Source: JAAXIE01 sp965263155 (GTDB taxonomy: Bacteria; Chloroflexota; Dehalococcoidia; Lucifugimonadales; JAAXIE01). Taken from it: a DNA stretch of 64,000 bases. Positions within the stretch are counted from its first letter, which is position 1. Every line of letters begins with the position of its first letter. Both the position numbers and the translations under genes were made by a program. The notes beneath the pieces were generated by a model. The model was not told where the DNA came from. It worked only from the letters and a program-made list of their open reading frames with translations, and made no database searches. Shown one piece after another: positions 58,592-64,000 of the stretch. The DNA is taken from assembly GCA_965263155.1 (NCBI GenBank), contig OZ253586.1:3286001-3350000 (forward strand). Reading direction: 5' to 3'.

Positions 58592-60445
58592 GTGCTAGCA
58601 ATACTTAATCGTAGACTGGTCTTCTTGGGGCTGCTGCTGGTCTTGGCGGCGGTTATCATTGCCTGTGGCGAAGAGGCGACCTCAACGTCCCAACCCGCCC
58701 CAGCAGCACCCGAGGCAACGGCAGCGCCCGCGGCAGCCGCCACGGCTGCGCCTGCGGTGCCCTCGGCGCCCACCCCGGCTGCGACGCCCACCCCGGCCGC
58801 TGCTGCGCCCACCGAGACAGCGATGGAAGGACCCAGTGGCCACCTCAGAGTGGGCATGGCCGAGGTGGCCCCCGCATCGCATGTGCTCCACCTTCAGACC
58901 TATAGCGCGTCGAAGTACGACACGCTGCTCACCCACGAGACCATGTTCCGCAGGGACAAGACCGGCGACCTGCACGGCATGCTCGTAAATGAATGGACCG
59001 TTGACCCAACAGGCCTGATTCACACCTTCAACTTCGAGGAAGGAGCGCCTTGGCACAAAACCCGGTTCGACGACTATGGAGAGTTCACCGCCGATGACTT
59101 CCTGTTCAGCTTGGAGAACCTAGCTACGGAGGGTTCACGCCATACGAGGGCAGGACGAATCCGCAGGAACTTCCTCTGCGATACTTGCGAACTGACAAAG
59201 ATCGACGACTACACGGTCCAGTTGAAGCGCGAGACTCTCAGCGTGGAGATCACATGGGACAGCTACCGTAATGGAGGCGGCTCCGTCGGTATGATCAGTA
59301 AGAAGCATGTGGAGGCCGTCGGCGAAGAGGAGGCCAACTTCCAGTCTATCGGCACCGGCTCATGGGAGCTGATGGAGGCCGTTACCGACGACTTCCGCCG
59401 GGTAGAGGCGGTGGAGAACCACTGGCGCAAGACCCCCGAATTCGCCGAGATGACCTGGATACAATTCGGTGAGGAATCGACCCGCTTGGCCAACTTCCTT
59501 ACCGACAAGCTGGACACGGGTCAGTTTGACTTGGAGTCCATTGAGGAGATCAAGCGGGACCCTCCAGAGGGCATAGATTATTTGGTCTTTCCCGGCCAGA
59601 TACTGTGGCGCTTCAATATGACGGGCCACAATTACTACAACGACCACGAGGTACACCACGGGGACAACCCGAGCGTGCCTCTGGGCGAAGACGCCTTCCG
59701 GTGTGAGCTGCCGTACATCTCCTGCGACCGAGACCTAGAGTCGGAGGAATGGGCCGATGCTCGCAAGGTGCGACGCGCTTTGAATATCGCCATCGACCGC
59801 CAAAAGTTGGTTAACAACCTAGCCTTTGGCGAAGGCGAACCTTGGTACGTGAACTATTGGGACAAGGCTTTGATAGAGAAGTGGGGTCTGACTGACGTGA
59901 CGATCCCCCACGATATCGAAGAGGCCAAGAGGCTGCTGACTGAGGCTGGGTATCCCAACGGTTTCGAGATGGAAATGGTCGTCACCGACCGCCCGCCGGG
60001 AAGCGACATCGTGGGTCAGGCGGTCTTGACCATGTGGCAAAATATCGGGGTAGAGGCCACCATATCCCAGTTGCCCTACGTGGCCTTCAGGCCCACGCTG
60101 CTCAACCGCACGGCCTACCAGTACCACTCCTACAACAACACCCCTTCCAGCCCTGAGCCGTTGAACTACTACGGCTCGTTCCATTCAACATCCAACGGCT
60201 TCAACTTCGGGGCGCAGCACCCCGTTCTGGAAGAGATGGTCCTCAGGGCCGCCGCGACTGCCGATGAGGCAGAGCGGTACGCGATACAGGGCGAGATAGC
60301 TCGGTGGCTCCATGCCGAAGAGTTGGCCATCCCCCTGTTCGGCGCGAACATGGTCTGGCCCCTCTCGTCTCAGTTGGGCCGCTGGGAAGTTGGCTCCGGT
60401 ACCATCGACTGGCTGGGTGATTGGGAGAACGCGCCACACAGGTAG
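58592..60445 (+). CDS. ABC transporter family 5 substrate-binding lipoprotein, paralogue 4
   Basis: A 617-residue SBP_bac_5 lipoprotein, MLAILNRRLVFLGLLLVLAA with lipobox IIAC, then an Ala/Pro/Thr linker, then the binding domain with FTADDFLFSLENLATEGSRH, KVRRALNIAIDRQKLVNNLA and PNGFEMEMVVTDRPPGSD. The signal, leader and promoter are nearly the same as in paralogue 3, so the 5' part was copied recently or kept alike by gene conversion. GTG 58592 follows GGAGG. Confidence 0.93.
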   Translation: MLAILNRRLVFLGLLLVLAAVIIACGEEATSTSQPAPAAPEATAAPAAAATAAPAVPSAPTPAATPTPAAAAPTETAMEGPSGHLRVGMAEVAPASHVLHLQTYSASKYDTLLTHETMFRRDKTGDLHGMLVNEWTVDPTGLIHTFNFEEGAPWHKTRFDDYGEFTADDFLFSLENLATEGSRHTRAGRIRRNFLCDTCELTKIDDYTVQLKRETLSVEITWDSYRNGGGSVGMISKKHVEAVGEEEANFQSIGTGSWELMEAVTDDFRRVEAVENHWRKTPEFAEMTWIQFGEESTRLANFLTDKLDTGQFDLESIEEIKRDPPEGIDYLVFPGQILWRFNMTGHNYYNDHEVHHGDNPSVPLGEDAFRCELPYISCDRDLESEEWADARKVRRALNIAIDRQKLVNNLAFGEGEPWYVNYWDKALIEKWGLTDVTIPHDIEEAKRLLTEAGYPNGFEMEMVVTDRPPGSDIVGQAVLTMWQNIGVEATISQLPYVAFRPTLLNRTAYQYHSYNNTPSSPEPLNYYGSFHSTSNGFNFGAQHPVLEEMVLRAAATADEAERYAIQGEIARWLHAEELAIPLFGANMVWPLSSQLGRWEVGSGTIDWLGDWENAPHR

Positions 60446-60476
60446 CAGTCCCAAGCCTAGTTGAAGTACAAGTGAA

Positions 60477-60508
60477 AAGAAGTCCCGGCCAGCGAGCCGG
60501 GACTTCTT
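60477..60508 (+). terminator. Hairpin terminator after paralogue 4
   Basis: AAGAAGTCCCGGC pairs with GCCGGGACTTCTT around CAGCGA, with a following TCTTTA tail. It is the fourth copy of the AAGTCCCGGC terminator family. Confidence 0.8.
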
Positions 60509-60641
60509 CTTTATCTGCTGTAACCACAAGACGCGGCGGGCCGTTTCTGGTAAGCTCTGCCTTTGTCAACTTGGTCACTGTATCCGGCCACTTCATTGGC
60601 CCTAGTGCATCTGGGCAGTTCATCGAGAAATGGGAGGTCCT

Positions 60642-61721
60642 ATGGCAACAGCGCAGGCAGCAGTGCTCGTAGCCCCACGGCAGGTGGAGATGCAGGAGTT
60701 CACGCTGCCGGAAATCGGCGACGACGACGGGCTGCTCAAAATTGAAATCACTGGCGTGTGCGGGGCCGATTGGGCTCCCTACCTTGGCGATACCAAGACG
60801 TGCTCTCCGCCGGTAATCTTGGGACATGAGATCGTGGGGCGCGTCGAGCGCATCGGGGCCAAGGCCGCCGCTCGTTGGGGTGTCAAAGAGGGTGACCGAG
60901 TCTGCATGGAGGAATACATCCCCTGCCGCGACTGCGAGTATTGCCTCACCGGTCACTACAACGTCTGTGGCAAGCGATGGTACGGCCACTTGTCAGCCAA
61001 CGAGGGCCCCGGTATATGGGGAGGTTACAGCCAGTACCTCTACCTCGACCCCAAGGCAGTGGTCTATCCCATGTCCGACAAAGTGCCGGTGGAGATTGCC
61101 CAGCTTTTCCTCTCCATGGGTAACGGAGTCCGCTGGGTGCAGTCCGCTGGGGCAGCCAACATCGGCAGCGTAGTTGCCATCCTTGGTCCCGGCCACGTTG
61201 GCATGGGTGCCGTAGTGGCGGCCAAGGAGGCCGGGGCCGACTGCGTTATCGTAACCGGCTTGGGTTCCGACGCCTCCCGCTTGGCCATTGCCCGCGATTT
61301 GGGGGCTGACTATACTATCAATGTCCAGGAAGAAGAGGACCTGCGGGAAACGGTGCGCAAGATTACCGGCGGCCACATGTGCGACACGGTCGTAAACGCA
61401 ACCGCCAACGCGCCCCGCTCAGCCCAGCAGGCTGTGGAACTCGGTGGCCATCTGGCCACCATCGTACTGGCAGGCGGGGCCGACACCCCGTTCGTCGAGT
61501 TGAACCAAGATATGATTCGCACCAACGAGATGACGCTGAAGGGTGTCAGGGGTCGGCACTACCAAGAAGTGAAGAAGGCGATCCAGATAATCGAGTCCGG
61601 CAAATACCCCCTTCATAAGATCGCCACGCATTACTTCCCGCTAGAGGAGACCGACCTAGCCCTGCGCACCATGGGCAGAGAAGGCGACCCCAATTCCTTG
61701 CAGGTCTCGGTGTTGATGTAG
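60642..61721 (+). CDS. Zinc-dependent alcohol dehydrogenase (MDR family)
   Basis: A 359-residue medium-chain dehydrogenase. The catalytic zinc site begins GVCGADW and GHEIVGRV; the structural zinc is bound by CRDCEYCLTGHYNVC (four Cys). The Rossmann motif is ILGPGHVGMGAVVAAKEAG. ATG 60642 follows GGAGG by 4 bases. It lies between the binding-protein array and a Rieske oxygenase, and may oxidise an alcohol or cis-diol formed by the oxygenase. Tetramer zinc enzymes of this type use NAD(P). Confidence 0.92.
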   Translation: MATAQAAVLVAPRQVEMQEFTLPEIGDDDGLLKIEITGVCGADWAPYLGDTKTCSPPVILGHEIVGRVERIGAKAAARWGVKEGDRVCMEEYIPCRDCEYCLTGHYNVCGKRWYGHLSANEGPGIWGGYSQYLYLDPKAVVYPMSDKVPVEIAQLFLSMGNGVRWVQSAGAANIGSVVAILGPGHVGMGAVVAAKEAGADCVIVTGLGSDASRLAIARDLGADYTINVQEEEDLRETVRKITGGHMCDTVVNATANAPRSAQQAVELGGHLATIVLAGGADTPFVELNQDMIRTNEMTLKGVRGRHYQEVKKAIQIIESGKYPLHKIATHYFPLEETDLALRTMGREGDPNSLQVSVLM

Positions 61722-61742
61722 AAATCAAACACGGATACTCGT

Positions 61743-61809
61743 AGAGGCGTCTCTCGTGGCGCCCCAGACCCAACCCCGTAGGGGCGTCCCTCGTGGCGCC
61801 CCAGATCCA
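61743..61809. repeat. Two-copy tandem repeat of about 36 bases
   Basis: GTAGAGGCGTCTCTCGTGGC and GTAGGGGCGTCCCTCGTGGC each continue with GCCCCAGA(C/T)CCAACC. The GTAGGGGCG ... CGCCCC theme recalls the palindrome at 24019-24046 and looks like a dispersed intergenic element. It ends about 18 bases before the Rieske start. Confidence 0.6.
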
Positions 61810-61826
61810 ACCGTAGGAGGGCCCTG

Positions 61827-63236
61827 ATGACCAGTTCGACCAATGGGCACGGGACCAACGGCCATGGAAGCAACGGCCACGCCACTGATGGGGCTAACGG
61901 CAACGGAGCGCAGTACCTCCCAGGCGCGCTCTGGGAGGATGGGCTGGTGCCCGAACAGACCATGCCTGACCAAGGCTTGTCAGCGCAAAAGATGACATAC
62001 GGCTCCTCCGGCATTGGTGTTCACGACTTGGTGCCAAAGCTGGGCTTCCGCGAGTACTGGTATCCCGCATTGCAGCTAAAACAGCTCGGCAAGCGCTCCT
62101 TCCGCCTCTTCGGCCGGCGCAAGCCCGTACGGGCAAACATCATGGGCGAGGACATAGTCTTCTTTGAAGGCAAGAAGGGCCCTGATGGTAAGCGCAAAAT
62201 CGCCGCTTTCTGGAACCGATGTCCCCACCGTGGGGCCATCTTTACCCCCAAAGGCCGCTGCGAGTTCGACGGCACCATCAGTTGCCCCTACCACGGCTAC
62301 ACCTTCGACGAGAATGGCGACTGCGTTGCCGCCCTCACCGAGGGACCTGAATCCGGCCAAGTGGGCAAGATGAAGGCCCGCACCTACCCGACGGCCGTAG
62401 TGCGCGATGTGGTGTTCATCTGGATGGGGCAGACCGAACCCGTCCCCATCGAAGAAGACGTGCCCGAGGAGTTCTTCGATCCTGCCTACATCATCGACAC
62501 CTACCGTACGATCTGGCCCATGAACTGGAGCCTTACAATTGAGAACTCCGGCGACAACCACTCTTCCTACATCCACCGCTTCCGCATGAGGCGCATACTC
62601 AACCTGCAGAGCTTCCGCCAAGATATGGCCTACTGGCCGGGCGTGAAGGTCGTCGAGCAGACCGACAAGAGCATCGCCTTCAAGCCCGCAGGCCGGGCCC
62701 CGCACCAAGCCTACTACCCCGGCTTGGGGGCCAAGTGGCCCCGCCACACTTGGTGGCGCATAATGCCCCAGCGCACGAACCTGCTGGGCCGCAACATGCA
62801 TGTGAAACCCTTCAGCCACGAGTATCGCCTGCCCAGCATCGCTAGGGTTCACGGCTCCGGCTCCGGACACCTTCATATGCGTTGGGCTACCCCCATCGAT
62901 GAGAGTTCCAACATCCACTTCAGCTTCGGCATCTCTCACGCCACCAACCCGCTGAAGCGTCTCTACCGCAAGCTCTACCTTCGTTTCTGGTACCGTACCT
63001 TCGTGGTAAAGGTCACCAACGAGCTCGAGGACGTCCCAGTGCAGCGCTGGGACAGGCTCGACCCCACCGCCCCGCAGAAACTGGGTGCCAACGACGCCCC
63101 CATCATCATCTGGCGCCGCCGCCTGCCCCTGACCTCCCGCGACAACGTCCGCGTATGGAAGAAGGGCGTCAAAATCGAGGTCAGCGAGGACATCCAAGTC
63201 CAGGAAACCCCCGAGCCCGTGGCCGCCGACGACTAG
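61827..63236 (+). CDS. Rieske 2Fe-2S oxygenase
   Basis: A 469-residue oxygenase of a different subgroup. A Gly/Asn/His-rich start (NGHGTNGHGSNGHATDGANG) precedes the Rieske domain with CPHRGAI and CPYHGY. The iron site reads ENSGDNHSSYIHRF, where the spacing from Asp to the first His is one residue shorter than in the seven other copies. The N-terminal region ELKQLGKRSFRL-type LKQLGKRSFRLFGRR is basic. ATG 61827 follows GGAGGGCCCT. It closes the series of eight alpha subunits. Confidence 0.9.
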   Translation: MTSSTNGHGTNGHGSNGHATDGANGNGAQYLPGALWEDGLVPEQTMPDQGLSAQKMTYGSSGIGVHDLVPKLGFREYWYPALQLKQLGKRSFRLFGRRKPVRANIMGEDIVFFEGKKGPDGKRKIAAFWNRCPHRGAIFTPKGRCEFDGTISCPYHGYTFDENGDCVAALTEGPESGQVGKMKARTYPTAVVRDVVFIWMGQTEPVPIEEDVPEEFFDPAYIIDTYRTIWPMNWSLTIENSGDNHSSYIHRFRMRRILNLQSFRQDMAYWPGVKVVEQTDKSIAFKPAGRAPHQAYYPGLGAKWPRHTWWRIMPQRTNLLGRNMHVKPFSHEYRLPSIARVHGSGSGHLHMRWATPIDESSNIHFSFGISHATNPLKRLYRKLYLRFWYRTFVVKVTNELEDVPVQRWDRLDPTAPQKLGANDAPIIIWRRRLPLTSRDNVRVWKKGVKIEVSEDIQVQETPEPVAADD

Positions 63237-63271
63237 GCACTGACGCGACCCATAGCCCGAACGGGTAACAC

Positions 63272-63305
63272 ACACTCCGGCTGTTTACTCAGCCGGAGTG
63301 TTCTT
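63272..63305 (+). terminator. Hairpin terminator after Rieske gene
   Basis: ACACTCCGGCTG pairs with CAGCCGGAGTGT over 12 bp around TTTACT, followed by TCTT. It separates the Rieske gene from the dehydrogenase at the window end. Confidence 0.8.
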
Positions 63306-63395
63306 GTAGGACGTTGATTCCATGGCCGATGCCCATAGGCCATCTGCCATCCGTGGTAGCATGATGCCAGCTATTCACAACTGCGAGGCTTCAGC

Positions 63396-64000
63396 ATGTC
63401 CATCAACACCGTAGCCATCCTCAGCCCCGGCGACATGGGACACGCCGTGGGCAGAAGGCTGCGCGAACACGAGCTGCGGGTGGTGACCTGCCTTGCAGGC
63501 AGAAGCCAGCGCACCCGCGCCCTCTCCGAGGAAGCAGGCATTGAAGACATGGCCAGCATGGAAGAGGTGGTGGCCGGATCCGACGTTATTCTCTCCATCA
63601 CCACCTCCGAGGCCGCGCCAGCCCTTTGCCAAGAGGTTGCAGACGCCATTAGAAGCACCGGGACGGACTTGCTGTTCGCCGAATGCAACGCTATCGCTCC
63701 CCAGAAGACGCGCTCGCTTGAACCCATCATCACCGGCGTGGGCAGCCGGTACGTAGACGCCTCCATCATCGGGGGGCCACCACGGCTGGACTACAGCCCC
63801 CACATCTACGCCTCGGGAGAGCATGCTGGCGAGCTTGAACGGCTGCGGGACTATGGCTTGGACATTCGCGTAGTCGGCCCTGAGGTCGGCCAAGCATCAG
63901 GCCTGAAAATGACCTACGCCGCCTCCACCAAGGGAGCGACTGCCCTTTTCTCCCAACTACTGCTTGCGGCCGAGCAGATGGGCCTGTCCGAGCACCTCCG
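63396..64000 (+). CDS. NAD(P)-dependent 6-phosphogluconate/hydroxyisobutyrate dehydrogenase-like protein, cut by window end
   Basis: The first 201 codons from ATG 63396 are open to the window end. The start TVAILSPGDMGHAVGRRLRE is the Rossmann motif with GDMG, SDVILSITTSEAAP marks the next strand, VDASIIGGPPRLD is the catalytic substrate region (DA.I.GG), and GLKMTYAASTKGATALFSQL carries the catalytic Lys helix and opens the C-terminal DUF1932-type helical domain. The substrate is unknown. It starts a new transcription unit after the terminator at 63272. Confidence 0.85.
   Translation, partial: MSINTVAILSPGDMGHAVGRRLREHELRVVTCLAGRSQRTRALSEEAGIEDMASMEEVVAGSDVILSITTSEAAPALCQEVADAIRSTGTDLLFAECNAIAPQKTRSLEPIITGVGSRYVDASIIGGPPRLDYSPHIYASGEHAGELERLRDYGLDIRVVGPEVGQASGLKMTYAASTKGATALFSQLLLAAEQMGLSEHL

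Noticed and set aside
50061..60445. Reading the binding-protein array as a complete peptide transport operon
   Set aside because: No SBP_bac_5-type permease or ATPase genes are present. The only permease here is NCS2-like and lies in a segment absent from the other array junction.

Overview
The window is about 64 kb of GC-rich bacterial chromosome, densely coding, with frequent GTG and TTG starts. The gene content suggests a Chloroflexota lineage near the SAR202 / Dehalococcoidia group. This is an inference from gene families: eight Rieske oxygenase alpha subunits, family III CoA-transferase, MmgE/PrpD, a luciferase-like monooxygenase, RidA proteins, and lipoproteins with long Ala/Pro/Thr linkers. 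No rRNA, tRNA or CRISPR array was found.

Layout. 0-12 kb: CoA-transferase, retropepsin-like protein, formamidase-like hydrolase, molybdate-binding lipoprotein ModA, a phthalate-type Rieske oxygenase, HpaI-type aldolase, ACMSD-like amidohydrolase, a THI5/Pht5-like binding protein, ModB and ModC, then an AhpD-like protein read through an in-frame TGA that is a strong selenocysteine candidate. 11-20 kb: ankyrin, BNR-propeller and RCC1-repeat proteins, an M20 peptidase, an SDR, an alpha/beta hydrolase and quinolinate synthase NadA. 20.5-22.7 kb: a decayed accessory strip with a frameshifted DNA methyltransferase. 22.7-31.4 kb: two Rieske alpha subunits, a DUF5678/retropepsin pair, a Rieske beta subunit, dihydrolipoyl dehydrogenase, an E2 acyltransferase and a double-domain ThyX. 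31.4-34.7 kb (minus strand): flavodoxin, a 38-residue zinc ribbon, a broken HEPN-like gene, a SirB1-like protein and MmgE/PrpD. 34.7-43.4 kb: a catabolic cluster (CMD, RidA, MBL hydrolase, RidA, LLM monooxygenase, two Rieske alphas, one beta, GIY-YIG protein, SDR). 43.5-49.8 kb: an ATPase behind a large inverted repeat, Gfo/Idh/MocA and ABM proteins, a small HigA/DUF6883/DUF4926 group and two phthalate-type Rieske oxygenases. 50-60.5 kb: four paralogous family 5 solute-binding lipoproteins, each with its own promoter and hairpin terminator, with an NCS2 permease carrying a GHKL-like tail between the second and third. 60.6-64 kb: zinc alcohol dehydrogenase, a Rieske oxygenase and a dehydrogenase cut by the window end.

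Together the genes look like a scavenging and oxidation repertoire for recalcitrant, probably cyclic or aromatic, organic matter. Binding lipoproteins would capture substrates, Rieske and flavin monooxygenases would hydroxylate them, and aldolase, amidohydrolase, MBL, SDR/MDR and CoA-transferase enzymes would continue breakdown. No ferredoxin, Rieske reductase or peptide-type permease gene is present, so those partners must lie elsewhere.

The main discoveries are the likely selenoprotein with a SECIS-like hairpin (10640-11458), the permease/GHKL fusion (54292-56022), the inserted block in the binding-protein array, the ATPase with a promoter-overlapping inverted repeat (43472-44726), and the ThyX protein whose signature motif is split between two half domains.
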